Origin: Stutzerimonas degradans
GTDB taxonomy: Bacteria; Pseudomonadota; Gammaproteobacteria; Pseudomonadales; Pseudomonadaceae
Assembly: GCF_024448505.1 (NCBI RefSeq)
Contig: NZ_JAMOHV010000001.1
Span: forward strand, 496,001-560,000
Length of the DNA stretch: 64,000 nucleotides
Reading direction: 5' to 3'
Shown: piece after piece, positions 20,924 through 30,954 of the stretch
Layout of the letters: each line of letters begins with the position of its first letter
How positions within the stretch are numbered: the first letter of the stretch is position 1
Notes under the pieces: generated by a model
What the model was told of the DNA's origin: nothing
The model's input: the letters and a program-made list of their open reading frames with translations, nothing else
The model's database searches: none
Translations under genes and position numbers: made by a program

Positions 20924-22237
20924 TCAAGGCAGCAAAGTGCCACGCAGCGAGTGGGGCAGGGCGTCGTCGATGTGTACGTCGACGAACTGGCCGATCAGTC
21001 GGGGATTGTCGCAGCGGAAGTTGACGATGCGGTTGTGCTCGGTGCGACCCTGGAGCATGCCCGGGTCCTTCTTCGAGTAGTCGGTCACCAGGATGCGCTG
21101 GGTGGTGCCCACCATCCGTCGGCTATTTTCGAAGCCGAGCTCGTTGATGCGGTGCTGGAGTCTGGCCAGGCGCTGCTTCTTCACCTCGTCCGGGGTGTCG
21201 TCGGCCATGTCGGCGGCCGGCGTGCCTGGGCGTGCGCTGTAGACGAAGGAGTAGGAGAAGTCGAAGCCGACCTCTTCGATCAGCTTCATGGTCTGCTCGA
21301 AGTCTTTCTCGGTCTCGCCGGGGAAACCGACGATGAAATCCGAGCTGATCAGAATCCCCGGCACCGCTGCCTTGAGCTTGCGGATGCGCGATTTGTACTC
21401 CAGCGCCGTGTGGTTGCGCTTCATCGCCGCGAGAACGCGGTCGGCCCCGGACTGCACCGGCAGGTGCAGATAGCGCACCAGCTGCGGGATGTCGGCATGG
21501 GCCTGGATGATGGCGTCGGAGAACTCCAGCGGGTGGCTGGTGGTGTAGCGAATGCGCTCGATGCCCTCGACCGCCGCCACCGCATGCAGCAGGTCGGCGA
21601 AGTCGTGACCGTCGTGGCGATAGCCGTTGACGTTCTGCCCGAGCAGGGTGACTTCTTTCACGCCGTTTTCGGTCAGGTGGATGATCTCGGCGAGTACATC
21701 GGCCATCGGTCGGCTGACTTCCTCGCCGCGGGTGTAGGGCACCACGCAGAACGAGCAGTACTTGCTGCAGCCTTCCATCACCGAGACGAAGGCGCTGGGG
21801 CCGTCGACGCGCGGCTCGGGCAGGCGGTCGAACTTCTCGATCTCGGGGAAGGAAATGTCCACCTGCGGCTGCTGGGTGGTGCGCGCGGCGTCGATCATTT
21901 CCGGCAGGCGATGCAGCGTCTGCGGACCGAACACCACGTCGACGTAGGGCGCGCGATCGCGGATCGCTGCGCCTTCCTGGCTGGCCACGCAGCCGCCGAC
22001 GCCGATCACCAGCTGCGGGTTGTCCTGCTTCAGCTCGCGCCAGCGGCCCAGCTGGGAAAACACCTTTTCCTGCGCCTTCTCTCGGATCGAGCAGGTGTTG
22101 AGCAGGATCACATCGGCTTCGGCCGGATTCTCGGTGATTTCCAGGGCCTGGTGTTCGCCCAGCAGGTCGACCATGCGCGAGCTGTCGTACTCGTTCATCT
22201 GGCAGCCGTGGGTTTCGATGTAGAGCTTGCGGGTCAT
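20924..22237 (-). CDS. miaB: tRNA-2-methylthio-N6-dimethylallyladenosine synthase MiaB
   Basis: MiaB is a radical-SAM methylthiotransferase that modifies i6A37 in tRNAs reading UNN codons. The 437-residue protein has the three N-terminal cluster Cys ([29 protein letters not shown]), the radical-SAM motif in [16 protein letters not shown], and a C-terminal TRAM domain. The upstream -10 box TATAAT (22273-22278) and an 18-base element shared with the arfA promoter lie within 45 bases of the start. Confidence 0.97.
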   Translation of the reverse strand: MTRKLYIETHGCQMNEYDSSRMVDLLGEHQALEITENPAEADVILLNTCSIREKAQEKVFSQLGRWRELKQDNPQLVIGVGGCVASQEGAAIRDRAPYVDVVFGPQTLHRLPEMIDAARTTQQPQVDISFPEIEKFDRLPEPRVDGPSAFVSVMEGCSKYCSFCVVPYTRGEEVSRPMADVLAEIIHLTENGVKEVTLLGQNVNGYRHDGHDFADLLHAVAAVEGIERIRYTTSHPLEFSDAIIQAHADIPQLVRYLHLPVQSGADRVLAAMKRNHTALEYKSRIRKLKAAVPGILISSDFIVGFPGETEKDFEQTMKLIEEVGFDFSYSFVYSARPGTPAADMADDTPDEVKKQRLARLQHRINELGFENSRRMVGTTQRILVTDYSKKDPGMLQGRTEHNRIVNFRCDNPRLIGQFVDVHIDDALPHSLRGTLLP

Positions 22238-22247
22238 GTTACGGGCC

Positions 22248-22278
22248 GGCGTTGTGCAAAAAATGACCGGCGATTATA
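22248..22278 (-). promoter_or_regulatory. miaB promoter -10 box and repeated 18-base element
   Basis: On the minus strand a perfect TATAAT (22278-22273) is embedded in GCGCCTATAATCG, followed by CATTTTTTGCACAACGCC (22265-22248), which is identical to 10956-10939 in the arfA promoter. A similar GCGCCTATAATCGC stands before ppa (60375-60380). The matching -35 box is weak. Confidence 0.55.
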
Positions 22279-22330
22279 GGCGCAGCGCAAGAGCGATAAA
22301 AGTATGGCGGTCAAGAAAGCCGGTGGCCGG

Positions 22331-22870
22331 TCAGGGGCGCAGCGGCTCGCGGCCTTCGGCGGCCTGCAGTTCCAGCAGGTAGTCGCGGAAGATCTGCCCG
22401 AGCACCTGGGTGGCGATCTCCAGCTCATCGCGGCGCATCTGCTCGGCGACCCGGTCGGCGGTGTCGAGCGCATCTTCGTCGCCGTTGACCGCGGCCATCT
22501 TCAGCACGACATAGGCCTGCACGTTGTTCGCGCGCACACCTTCGCCGCGGAAGAACATCACGCCGAGCCTGTGCTGAGCGGTCGCGTGTCCCTGCAAGGA
22601 GGCCTGCTCGAACCAGTGCAGCGCCTTGGCTAGGTCACGCGGCGCGCGGCGGCCGTCGTAATAGAACTCGCCTAGCTCGAACGCCGCCTGCAGGTCGCCC
22701 TCGCTGGCCGCCTGCTGGCACGCGCGCAGGGCCGCCGGCAGCTCCTCGGGAACGGTGTTCAGCGCGCAGCGCGCCGTCGCCGGAATCAGCAGCGAATTGC
22801 CACCGGCGTCAGCCAGCAGTGGCGAAAGCAGCAGACAGCCCAAAGACAGGATGCGGCCGGTGCGGGTCAT
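22331..22870 (-). CDS. Secreted Sel1-repeat (TPR-like) protein
   Basis: The 179-residue product begins with a signal peptide (MTRTGRILSLGCLLLSPLLADAG) with cleavage near ADAG, and has at least two Sel1-like repeats (AAFELGEFYYDGRRAPRDLAKALHW... and ATAQHRLGVMFFRGEGV...). Such repeats mediate protein contacts, and the target is unknown. A Cys in the signal is not in a clear lipobox. ATG 22870 was chosen because it starts the signal peptide. It lies between hemL and miaB on the same strand. Confidence 0.85.
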   Translation of the reverse strand: MTRTGRILSLGCLLLSPLLADAGGNSLLIPATARCALNTVPEELPAALRACQQAASEGDLQAAFELGEFYYDGRRAPRDLAKALHWFEQASLQGHATAQHRLGVMFFRGEGVRANNVQAYVVLKMAAVNGDEDALDTADRVAEQMRRDELEIATQVLGQIFRDYLLELQAAEGREPLRP

Positions 22871-23038
22871 GGATCGAGGCGCCTCGAGAAGCAGGGCGTT
22901 TACGGACGTGGCCGGCGCAAACGCGTCGGCGGTCACATTATGGATAAGTGACCGCGGGCTTACAAAGCCTTTCCGCCCACCGCGACGGTTTATCCGTCGC
23001 CTGTCGCCGCGAGAGGTGGCGAGGTGTCTCGAGGTCGT

Positions 23039-23063
23039 GTGGGCAGGGAGCCGTCCTGCCCAC
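23039..23063 (-). terminator. Stem-loop downstream of hemL
   Basis: GTGGGCAGG-GAGCCGT-CCTGCCCAC is a perfect 9-base stem 11 bases beyond the hemL stop. No T-run follows on the minus strand, so it may be a weak terminator or an mRNA 3'-stabilising structure. A second perfect hairpin, GCGACGG-TTTAT-CCGTCGC, lies at 22982-23000. Confidence 0.45.
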
Positions 23064-23073
23064 GCGCGGTGGC

Positions 23074-24357
23074 TCACTTGAGGCTGGCGAAGGCCCGCTC
23101 GGCGGCGTCCAGGGTGATCTTCAGCTCGGCATCGCCGTGGGCGATGGAGGTGAAGCCGGCCTCGAAGGCGCTCGGTGCCAGATAGACGCCGCCCTCGAGC
23201 ATCAGATGGAAGAAGCGCTTGAAGCGCTCGGCATCGCTGGCCATCACGTCGGCGAAGGTGACGATGTCGTCGGCGCCGCTGAAGTACAGGCCGAACATGC
23301 CGCCGACCTGGGTGGTGACGAACGGAACGCCGGCGGCATCGGCACGATCCTGCAGGCCCTGCAGCATGCGGCTGGTGTAATCGGTCAGCTCGGCGTGAAA
23401 GCCCGGGCGGCTGATCAGCTTCAGCGTGGTCAAGCCGGCGGCCATGGCCAGTGGGTTACCCGACAGCGTGCCGGCCTGGTAGACCGGGCCGAGCGGCGCG
23501 ACGCACTCCATGATGGCGCGCTTGCCGCCGAAGCAGCCGACCGGCATGCCGCCGCCGATGATCTTGCCGAAGGTGGACAGATCCGGCGTCACGCCGAAGT
23601 GCGCCTGCGCACCGCCGAGGGCGACGCGGAAGCCGGTCATCACCTCGTCGAAGATCAGCACCACGCCGTGCTCGTCGCACAGCCGGCGCAGGCCTGCGAG
23701 GAAGCCCGGCGCTGGCGGCACGCAGTTCATGTTGCCGGCCACCGGCTCGACGATGATGCAGGCGACCAGCTCGCCCTTCTCCTTCAGCGTGGCCTCGACT
23801 TCGGCGAGGTCGTTGTAGGCCAGCGTCAGGGTGTGCTTGGCGAAGTCTGCCGGCACGCCGGCCGAGCTGGGTACGCCCTGGGTCAGCGCACCGGAGCCGG
23901 CCTTGACCAGCAGGCTGTCGGAATGGCCGTGGTAGCAGCCCTCAAACTTGATGATCGCGTCACGGCCGGTGTAGCCACGCGCCAGACGGATCGCGCTCAT
24001 GGTCGCCTCGGTACCGGAGCTGACCATGCGCACCATCTCCATCGACGGCACCAGGCTGCAGACCAGTTCGGCCATCTGCGTTTCCATCGCCGTCGGCGCG
24101 CCATAGGACAGCCCGTGGTCGAGCTGGCGGCGTACCGCGTCGAGCACTTCGGGATGGCTGTGGCCGAGGATCATCGGGCCCCAGGAGCCGACGTAGTCGA
24201 CATAGCGCTTGTCGTCCTCGTCGATCACGTAGGCGCCTTCGGCGTGCTTGAGGAACAGCGGCGTGCCGCCGACGCTGCGGAAGGCACGTACCGGCGAGTT
24301 GACGCCGCCGGGAATGTGGGTCTGGGCGCTGGCGAACAGGGTTTCGGAACGGGACAT
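23074..24357 (-). CDS. hemL: Glutamate-1-semialdehyde 2,1-aminomutase
   Basis: HemL converts glutamate-1-semialdehyde to 5-aminolevulinate, the first committed tetrapyrrole precursor in the C5 pathway. The 427-residue PLP enzyme starts [18 protein letters not shown] and carries the GVNSPVRAF segment, the PLP-binding region ([14 protein letters not shown]), and the lysine in [15 protein letters not shown] 24357 was chosen over the open frame to 24492 on family start. thiE lies 55 bases upstream. Confidence 0.97.
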   Translation of the reverse strand: MSRSETLFASAQTHIPGGVNSPVRAFRSVGGTPLFLKHAEGAYVIDEDDKRYVDYVGSWGPMILGHSHPEVLDAVRRQLDHGLSYGAPTAMETQMAELVCSLVPSMEMVRMVSSGTEATMSAIRLARGYTGRDAIIKFEGCYHGHSDSLLVKAGSGALTQGVPSSAGVPADFAKHTLTLAYNDLAEVEATLKEKGELVACIIVEPVAGNMNCVPPAPGFLAGLRRLCDEHGVVLIFDEVMTGFRVALGGAQAHFGVTPDLSTFGKIIGGGMPVGCFGGKRAIMECVAPLGPVYQAGTLSGNPLAMAAGLTTLKLISRPGFHAELTDYTSRMLQGLQDRADAAGVPFVTTQVGGMFGLYFSGADDIVTFADVMASDAERFKRFFHLMLEGGVYLAPSAFEAGFTSIAHGDAELKITLDAAERAFASLK

Positions 24358-24412
24358 GCGGGGCCTCGCGAATGGCAGGGCGGGCCGGCGTGGCGCGGCT
24401 CGCCGTTGGGAA

Positions 24413-25057
24413 TCAGGATGGGCTGAACAGTTGGCTGAACGCCTCGGCGCGACGCTGCACCTCGGCGGCGGAGTCGGCGGCGAACAGCGCATGGATCACC
24501 GCGATCAGATTGGCGCCGGCGGCGATCAGTTGTGGCGCGGTCTGCAGCGTAATGCCGCCGATCGCGGCGATCGGCACGCCGAAGCGCTTGCGGGCCGCGT
24601 GCAGCAGTGCGACATCCGCGGCCGGCGCGCCGGGCTTGGTGCTGGAGTTGAAGAAGCGGCCGAATGCAACGTAGCTGGCACCTTCGGCGACGGCCTGCTC
24701 GGCGAGCGGCAATTGCGCGTGGCAGGTGGCGCCGATGATCGTGCGCGGACCCAGCAGTGCGCGCGCGGCCGCCAGCGAGCCGTCTTCCTGGCCCAGGTGC
24801 AGGCCGACGCCCAGCCGTGCCGCCAGCTCGGCGTCGTCGTTGATGATCAGCTGCGCACCGTGGCGAGCGCATAGCTCGCGCAGCGCCTCGGCCTCGCGCA
24901 GGCGACGGGCCTGCTCGGCGGACTTGTCGCGGTACTGCAGCAGCCGCGCGCCGCCTTTGAGTGCGGCTTCGACATAGGGCAGCAGGCGGCCGTCGGCCAG
25001 CAGCTGGCTATCGGTGATGGCGTAGAGGCCGCGAAGTGCGGTGGTGGTGCCCGTCAT
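24413..25057 (-). CDS. thiE: Thiamine-phosphate synthase ThiE
   Basis: ThiE couples HMP-pyrophosphate with thiazole phosphate to give thiamine monophosphate. The 214-residue TIM-barrel protein shows LLQYRDK (diphosphate/HMP site), [19 protein letters not shown] and IAAIGGI. The start ATG 25057 follows thiD by 14 bases, forming a thiD-thiE pair. I see no TPP riboswitch upstream of the pair. Confidence 0.95.
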   Translation of the reverse strand: MTGTTTALRGLYAITDSQLLADGRLLPYVEAALKGGARLLQYRDKSAEQARRLREAEALRELCARHGAQLIINDDAELAARLGVGLHLGQEDGSLAAARALLGPRTIIGATCHAQLPLAEQAVAEGASYVAFGRFFNSSTKPGAPAADVALLHAARKRFGVPIAAIGGITLQTAPQLIAAGANLIAVIHALFAADSAAEVQRRAEAFSQLFSPS

Positions 25058-25071
25058 GCGCAGCGCTCCCC

Positions 25072-25866
25072 TCAGGCCAGGTCCAGCGGCAGGCGCCGCG
25101 GAATGTACTGACCGTGGCCCGGGGCCTCGGCGTCGCGCAGGGTGCGCCAGGTGTAATCGAGCGCGGACTGCACCGCGCTGCTCAGGCCTTCGCCGAGCGC
25201 CAGGCGGCCGGCGAGGGTGCTGGCCAGGGTGCAACCGGACCCGTGATAGCTGCCCGGCAGACGTGCGCAGGTGAATTCATGGCGGCTGCCGTCGCGGCTG
25301 TACAGCCGGTTGTGCACTTCGCGCTCGTCACCGTGGCCGCCGGTAATCAGCAGGTGGCGGATGTGCGGCAGCAGGCGTTCGGCGCATTCGTCGGCGCTGC
25401 CGTCGGGCAGGTCGGCGAGAATACGTGCTTCGGGCAGGTTTGGCGTGGCGATGGTGGCGACCGGAAACAGCCGTTCGCGCATGGCGTAACCGACGTCGTC
25501 CTTGCCCAGCGCGCCGCCGCCGCCAGCACGCAGCACCGGGTCGCAGATCAGCGGCACGCCGGGCAGCTTGCTCATGATCTCGAGCACGGTGTCGACCATC
25601 TCCACCGAGCCGAGCATGCCCAGCTTGACGGCCGCGATCGGCACGTCGGCGATTACCGCGTGCGCCTGGGCGAGCACCCACTCGCGATCGAGCACACGAA
25701 AGTCGCTGACATCGACGGTGTCCTGCACGGTGAGTGCGGTAACGGTCGGCGCGGCATGGCAGCCCTGGGCGAGCAGGGCCTCGATATCGGCCTGCAGGCC
25801 GGCACCGCCGACTGGGTCGTGGCCGGAGAGACAGAGGACGATGGGGCGGGAAGTATGCGTTTTCAT
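25072..25866 (-). CDS. thiD: Hydroxymethylpyrimidine/phosphomethylpyrimidine kinase ThiD
   Basis: ThiD phosphorylates HMP twice to HMP-pyrophosphate for ThiE. The 264-residue ribokinase-fold protein has the N-terminal [14 protein letters not shown] motif (most homologues have Thr or Ser where Val stands here), TALTVQDT, and the C-terminal anion-hole motif [11 protein letters not shown] 25866 is preferred over the longer open frame. It is divergent from the sensor-kinase gene across 200 bases. Confidence 0.95.
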   Translation of the reverse strand: MKTHTSRPIVLCLSGHDPVGGAGLQADIEALLAQGCHAAPTVTALTVQDTVDVSDFRVLDREWVLAQAHAVIADVPIAAVKLGMLGSVEMVDTVLEIMSKLPGVPLICDPVLRAGGGGALGKDDVGYAMRERLFPVATIATPNLPEARILADLPDGSADECAERLLPHIRHLLITGGHGDEREVHNRLYSRDGSRHEFTCARLPGSYHGSGCTLASTLAGRLALGEGLSSAVQSALDYTWRTLRDAEAPGHGQYIPRRLPLDLA

Positions 25867-26066
25867 GGCCGGCGAGCTTATCACCAAACCATGCGTGCGG
25901 GGCGCAGGGCGTGCCGTCGTGGCGGTGCGCCGGGGCACGGTCGATCATGGTGGCGGTTTACTGTCGCAGTGCTGTGCTAGATTGTCGGCACTTCAATTCT
26001 CTCCCACCGCTGCGCCTATCCGCGCGCCGGGTCGGTGGTGTCCTCGATCTGCGTCAGCGAGGCGAC

Positions 26067-28052
26067 ATGCGGTTCCTTCTTCTGTTGTTGCTTGCGCTGT
26101 CGCCGCTGCTGGCGGGAGCCGCCGAATTCGATGAGCATGCCCGCCGCGTGCCGCTGGGCCCGCTCATGGATATCTACGAGGACCCGCGCGGTACGGCGAC
26201 TATCGAGCAGGTCAGTGCGGCCGACTTCGCCGGGCCGTTTCGCCGGCACGAAGACGCCGTGTTCAACGGCGGCTATTCGCGCGCGGCCTACTGGATCCGC
26301 GTCGATCTGAACTACCGACCAACGAACCCGGGACAGTCGCAGCGCTGGCTGCTGGAGCTGGGCTATCCACCGCTGGATCGTGTCGAGCTCTACCGTCCCG
26401 ATGGCCACGGCGGATACCGTGCCGCGCAGCCCACTGGCGACACACTGCCGTGGGCCAGCCGGGAAATCGGGCAGGGCAACTACCTGTTCGAGCTGGAACT
26501 GCCGCCGAACCAGCCGCAGCGCTTCTACCTGCGGGTGCAGAGTCAGGGTTCGATCCAGGTTCCGCTGACGCTGTGGAGCGTGCATGCGTATATCGAAGAG
26601 CGCCCCGGGCACATCTATGCGCTGGGACTCATCTATGGCGTGCTGCTGGCGATGCTGGTCTACAACCTGCTCATCTACGTCAGCATCCGTGATCGCAGCT
26701 ACCTGTACTACATCCTCTATATCGCCTCGTTCGGTCTCTACCAGCTGTCGGTCAACGGCGCCGCGGTGCAGTATTTCTGGCCGGATAACCCCTGGTGGGC
26801 GAACGTCGCCACGCCCTTGCTGATCGGCGCAGCCGGCCTGTTCGGCTGCCAGTTCACGCGCAGCTTCCTGCGTACGGCCGAGCACAGCCCCTGGGTCGAC
26901 CGCCTGCTGTGGCTGATGATGGGGCTCGGTGCGCTGGTGATGACGCTGGCGCTGTTGACCGACTATGGGGTATCGCTGCGCCTGGCGACAATCATGGCGT
27001 TGCTGTTCACCCTGGCGGTGTTCGCCGCGGGCATAGCGGCGTGGTGGCGCGGCATGCGCATGGCGCGCTACTTCATCTTCGCTTGGAGCGCGCTGCTGAT
27101 CGGCGGGCAGATCAACACGCTGATGGTGCTGGGCTATCTGCCCAACACCTTCCTGACGATGTACGCCAGCCAGATCGGCGCGGCGCTGGAAGTGGTGCTG
27201 CTGTCCATGGCGCTGGCCGACCGCATCAATGTGCTCAAGGACGAACGCGCCAGCCTGCTCGAAGCCTCGCGCGCCGGGCTTGAACAACTCAACCGCGAGC
27301 TGGCGGAAAGCAACCGCTTCAAGGACGAATTCCTCTCCAACATCAGCCACGAGCTGCGCACGCCGATGATCGGCGTGATGGGCGCACTGGAGCTGCTGCC
27401 GGGGTCGCAGACTCCCGAAGAGCGCGACGAATACCAGCGCATCGCCACCGAGTCGTCGCGCGACATGCTGCGCCTGGTCAACGATATCCTGCTGCTCAGC
27501 GAGCTGCGTGCCGGCAAGCTGCAGCCCGCCTGGGCGCCGTTCAGTCTGCATGAGTGGAGCCAGACCCTGAAGCAGCGCTTTGCCGCGAAGGCCGGCGAAA
27601 AGGGATTGGCGTTTGCCGTCGAGCTGGACGCCGCGCTGCCCGATCGGTTGCTCGGCGATGCGCAGAAGCTCGCGCTGATCATCGGTCATCTGCTGGACAA
27701 CGCGATCAAGTTCACCCGCGCCGGGAGTGTGACCTTGCGCGTCAGTCTGGCCGGCGAGGCCACGTTGCAACTGCCGCTGCAGTTCGAGGTGATCGACACC
27801 GGCATCGGCTTCGGGGCAGCCGCCGATGCGTCGTTGTATCAGCAGTTCCGCCAGCTGGACGCCTCGCTGACGCGCCGTTACGGCGGCCTCGGCATCGGTC
27901 TGGCGATCAGCCGGCGGCTGGCCGCGCTGCTCGATGGTCAGCTCGACCACCGGTCGCAGCGAGGCTGCGGCAGCTGTTTCCGTCTGCGCCTGGAGCTGGG
28001 CCTGCCGACATCGCACCACAGCCCGGTCGCGCCGTCCGGCTCGATTGCCTGA
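26067..28052 (+). CDS. ladS: LadS-like 7TMR-DISM sensor histidine kinase lacking a receiver domain
   Basis: The 661-residue protein has a signal peptide, a periplasmic 7TMR-DISMED2 domain (about residues 35-170), seven membrane helices (about 185-390), a short coiled coil, then a HisKA domain with phosphorylatable His about 428 (SHELRTP) and an HATPase domain with N box (LLDNAIKF), DTGIGFG and GGLGIGLAI. Position next to thiD and before an acyl-CoA dehydrogenase matches P. aeruginosa ladS, which promotes biofilm through GacS and the Rsm pathway. That protein has a C-terminal receiver of about 120 residues; here the frame stops soon after the ATPase domain. The symbol is an orthology inference. 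RBS GCGAGG precedes ATG 26067. Confidence 0.85.
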   Translation: MRFLLLLLLALSPLLAGAAEFDEHARRVPLGPLMDIYEDPRGTATIEQVSAADFAGPFRRHEDAVFNGGYSRAAYWIRVDLNYRPTNPGQSQRWLLELGYPPLDRVELYRPDGHGGYRAAQPTGDTLPWASREIGQGNYLFELELPPNQPQRFYLRVQSQGSIQVPLTLWSVHAYIEERPGHIYALGLIYGVLLAMLVYNLLIYVSIRDRSYLYYILYIASFGLYQLSVNGAAVQYFWPDNPWWANVATPLLIGAAGLFGCQFTRSFLRTAEHSPWVDRLLWLMMGLGALVMTLALLTDYGVSLRLATIMALLFTLAVFAAGIAAWWRGMRMARYFIFAWSALLIGGQINTLMVLGYLPNTFLTMYASQIGAALEVVLLSMALADRINVLKDERASLLEASRAGLEQLNRELAESNRFKDEFLSNISHELRTPMIGVMGALELLPGSQTPEERDEYQRIATESSRDMLRLVNDILLLSELRAGKLQPAWAPFSLHEWSQTLKQRFAAKAGEKGLAFAVELDAALPDRLLGDAQKLALIIGHLLDNAIKFTRAGSVTLRVSLAGEATLQLPLQFEVIDTGIGFGAAADASLYQQFRQLDASLTRRYGGLGIGLAISRRLAALLDGQLDHRSQRGCGSCFRLRLELGLPTSHHSPVAPSGSIA

Positions 28053-28137
28053 GACGCGGTGCTTTTGGCCGATACCGCGCCTCGGCTTTGCTGGCGGCGT
28101 GCTTCACTGTCCGCTGAGTCGGATCGAGGAATGCACG

Positions 28138-29784
28138 ATGAACCTGCCGCCAGCCGAAACCCATGAGGTGACCAACCAGGTGCCGCCGCTCGACGGCGCC
28201 AATCTCTATCGCATCGACCTGCCGCTGCGACAGTGGCTGCGGCGTTTCGACGCCGGTTGGGCCGATGCCCGGCTGGACGCCTACGGCGCGCTTGCCGGCG
28301 GGCCGTTGATGGCGGCGGGCTTTCTCGCCAACGAGAACCGGCCGGTGCTGCGCACGCACGACCGCTATGGGCATCGCATCGATGTGGTGGATTTCCATCC
28401 GGCCTATCACGAGCTGATGCGCACCGCGATCGAGTACGGCATCCCCTCGCTGCCCTGGACCGCTCCGCAGCCCGGTGCGCAGGTAGCGCGGGCCGCGCTG
28501 ATGTACCTGCACAACCAGGCCGAAGCCGGCAGCAGCTGCCCGCTGACCATGACCTACGCCAGCGTACCGGCGCTGCGCCTGCAGCCGGATCTCGCCGAAC
28601 GCTGGTTGCCGAAAATTCTCGCCACCGCGTACGACCCGCGCAACCTGCCGATGGAGCAGAAGGCCGGCGTCACCATCGGCATGGCCATGACCGAGAAACA
28701 GGGCGGTACCGACGTGCGCGCCAACAGCACCCGCGCCTTTCCGGTCGGTGCCGGCGGCCCCGGCCAGCCCTACGAACTGGTCGGCCACAAGTGGTTCTGT
28801 TCGGCACCGATGTGCGATGCCTTCCTCACCCTGGCGCAGACCGACAAGGGGCTGTCGTGCTTCCTGTTGCCACGCCATCGCCCGGATGGCACGCGCAACC
28901 AGTTCTATATCCAGCGACTGAAGAACAAGCTGGGCAACTGGGCCAACGCCTCCAGCGAGGTGGAGTACCGCGGCGCGCTGGCGTGGATGGTCGGCGAGGA
29001 CGGTCGCGGCGTGCCGACCATCATCGAGATGGTCGCCTCGACGCGCTTCGACTGCATGATCGGCTCCAGCTCGCTGATGCGACAGGCGCTGACCCAGGCC
29101 CTGCATCACTGCACCTACCGGCATGTCGGCGGGCGTGCGCTGATCGAGCAGCCGCTGATGCGCAACGTGCTGGCCGACCTCGCGCTGGAGAGCGAAGCCG
29201 CGCTGGCGCTGACGCTGCGCATGGGCCGCGCGCAGGACAATCGCCATGACGAGCGTGAAGACAAGTTTGCCCGCCTGGTCACGGCCATCGGCAAGTACTG
29301 GATCTGCAAACGCGCCCCGGAAATGATCGCCGAGGCCAGCGAATGCCTCGGCGGCTCTGGCTACGTCGAGGAAACCATCCTGCCGCGCCTGTACCGCGAA
29401 GCGCCGGTCAACTCCATCTGGGAAGGCTCCGGCAACGTGCAGTGCCTGGATGTGCTGCGTGCGTTGTCGAAGGAGGCCGGTGTGCTCGACGCGCTGTTCG
29501 ACGTACTCGGCGACGGCCATGGCGACGCGCGCCTGAAGTTACATATCGAGCGACTTCGCACGGCGTTGCGCGATCCCGACGATATCCAGTACCGCGCTCG
29601 CCAACTCACCGAGGATGTCGCCGTGGCCTTGCAGGCCGGGCTGTTGCTGGAGGCGGGTAACTCTGCAGTCAGTGATGCGTTTATCACCAGTCGTCTGGAG
29701 GGACACGGGCGCGTTTATGGCACCTTGCCGAAAGGGCTCGATATCCAGGCGCTGCTCAGCCGCAGCGCCCCGTCTTTGGGGTAA
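28138..29784 (+). CDS. AidB-like acyl-CoA dehydrogenase
   Basis: The 548-residue flavoprotein is much closer to E. coli AidB than to ordinary acyl-CoA dehydrogenases: the segments GMAMTEKQGGTDVRANST, LVGHKWF, ECLGGSGYVEE and LYREAPVNSIWEGSGN align well with AidB in my memory of that sequence. AidB binds DNA and FAD and is induced on alkylation stress; its natural substrate is unknown. ATG 28138 has a GAGGA site. The gene lies 85 bases after the kinase, and no TetR-type regulator lies between them. Confidence 0.9.
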   Translation: MNLPPAETHEVTNQVPPLDGANLYRIDLPLRQWLRRFDAGWADARLDAYGALAGGPLMAAGFLANENRPVLRTHDRYGHRIDVVDFHPAYHELMRTAIEYGIPSLPWTAPQPGAQVARAALMYLHNQAEAGSSCPLTMTYASVPALRLQPDLAERWLPKILATAYDPRNLPMEQKAGVTIGMAMTEKQGGTDVRANSTRAFPVGAGGPGQPYELVGHKWFCSAPMCDAFLTLAQTDKGLSCFLLPRHRPDGTRNQFYIQRLKNKLGNWANASSEVEYRGALAWMVGEDGRGVPTIIEMVASTRFDCMIGSSSLMRQALTQALHHCTYRHVGGRALIEQPLMRNVLADLALESEAALALTLRMGRAQDNRHDEREDKFARLVTAIGKYWICKRAPEMIAEASECLGGSGYVEETILPRLYREAPVNSIWEGSGNVQCLDVLRALSKEAGVLDALFDVLGDGHGDARLKLHIERLRTALRDPDDIQYRARQLTEDVAVALQAGLLLEAGNSAVSDAFITSRLEGHGRVYGTLPKGLDIQALLSRSAPSLG

Positions 29785-29841
29785 TTGCTCAACTTTTGCT
29801 CAGTGATGCCGAAATGCTGGCAATGAGCGGAGGGTTGCGGC

Positions 29842-30954
29842 ATGAGGATTACCTCAAGTGAACAGTTTGGGCTGAGTGCCGAGCGGCATTACACGGCGGG
29901 ACGCGAGGTCAACGAGACACTGGACATGCAGCGTGGTGGCCAGCGGCTGCAGATCAGTCGGCACGAGCGCAGCGAAGTGAGCAGCTCCAGCCGTGCTGAA
30001 GTACATCTTGCCCAGGACCGGCCGGCGATCTCGTCGAAACAACTGGAAAGCCTGGCGGACGGCCTGCCGCAAGCGGCCCCGGCCGCCACGGCGGACGGCG
30101 CACATAGCCTGGATTTCACGCCCGACGAAGAAAGCCTGCGCAAACTGCGTATGTTGCTGGCGGTGCTGGGACGCGAGGTTGAGGAGATCGACGCCACCCT
30201 CGACAAGCTCTCCGCGGGCTTGTCCATGCCAGCGCCAGCGGCGCCATCTGCAGGCGGTGCCATGCCGCAGGTGGAGGCGACTGGGAATGGCGATTTTCTG
30301 AACTACCAGTACAGCGTGCAGGAATGGCGCGGCGAGTCGCTGAGCGTCAGCGCCAGCGGTACGGTCAGCACCGCCGACGGCCGCACGATCCAGTACGGGC
30401 TCAGCCTCGAAATGCTCAGCGTGCAATACAGCAGCGCCAGCGTTTCGATGCGTGCCGGTGCCGTATTGCAGGACCCGCTGGTGCTCAACCTCGGGGGCGG
30501 CCCGGTACGCCTGGATGCCAGCAGCCGCGTCGGCTTCGATCTGGATGCCGACGGAGACCGCGACAGTCTGGCCAGTCTTGCCTCCGGCAGCGCCTTCCTG
30601 GCGCTGGACCGCAATGGCAATGGTCGTGTCGATGACGGCCGCGAGCTGTTTGGCGCCCTCTCCGGCGATGGCTTCGCCGATCTGAGCGCGTATGACGAGG
30701 ACGGCAACGGCTTCATTGACGAGGGTGACAGCATCTTCGAGCAACTCCGCCTGTGGCGCCCGGACGCGCAAGGCGCGGGCGAACAGCTTGATCTGCACTC
30801 CGCCGGAGTTGGCGCTATCGGTCTGGCGCGTGCGTATGGTGACTTCGACCTGATCGCCCAGCAGCAACTGGAAGGGCGGGTCAGGAGCACCGGGTTGTTT
30901 CTATTCGAGAATGGCCAGGTGGGCAGTGTGCAGCAGGTCGATCTGGCCGTTTGA
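29842..30954 (+). CDS. EF-hand-like calcium-loop protein of unknown function
   Basis: I do not recognise a characterised family. The 370-residue protein has no signal peptide, a polar Ser/Arg-rich N-terminus, and a C-terminal half with three Asp-rich loops of the D-x-D/N-x-D/N-G type: DLDADGDRD (about residue 233), DRNGNGRVD (about 256) and DEDGNGFID (about 284). These look like calcium-binding loops as in EF-hand or thrombospondin-3-type repeats. Similar proteins are common as hypotheticals in pseudomonads. It starts 57 bases after the AidB-like gene and could share its transcript. Confidence 0.8.
   Translation: MRITSSEQFGLSAERHYTAGREVNETLDMQRGGQRLQISRHERSEVSSSSRAEVHLAQDRPAISSKQLESLADGLPQAAPAATADGAHSLDFTPDEESLRKLRMLLAVLGREVEEIDATLDKLSAGLSMPAPAAPSAGGAMPQVEATGNGDFLNYQYSVQEWRGESLSVSASGTVSTADGRTIQYGLSLEMLSVQYSSASVSMRAGAVLQDPLVLNLGGGPVRLDASSRVGFDLDADGDRDSLASLASGSAFLALDRNGNGRVDDGRELFGALSGDGFADLSAYDEDGNGFIDEGDSIFEQLRLWRPDAQGAGEQLDLHSAGVGAIGLARAYGDFDLIAQQQLEGRVRSTGLFLFENGQVGSVQQVDLAV

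Noticed and set aside
25867..26066. Possible TPP riboswitch before thiD-thiE
   Set aside because: The conserved thi-box sequence cannot be found in the spacer.
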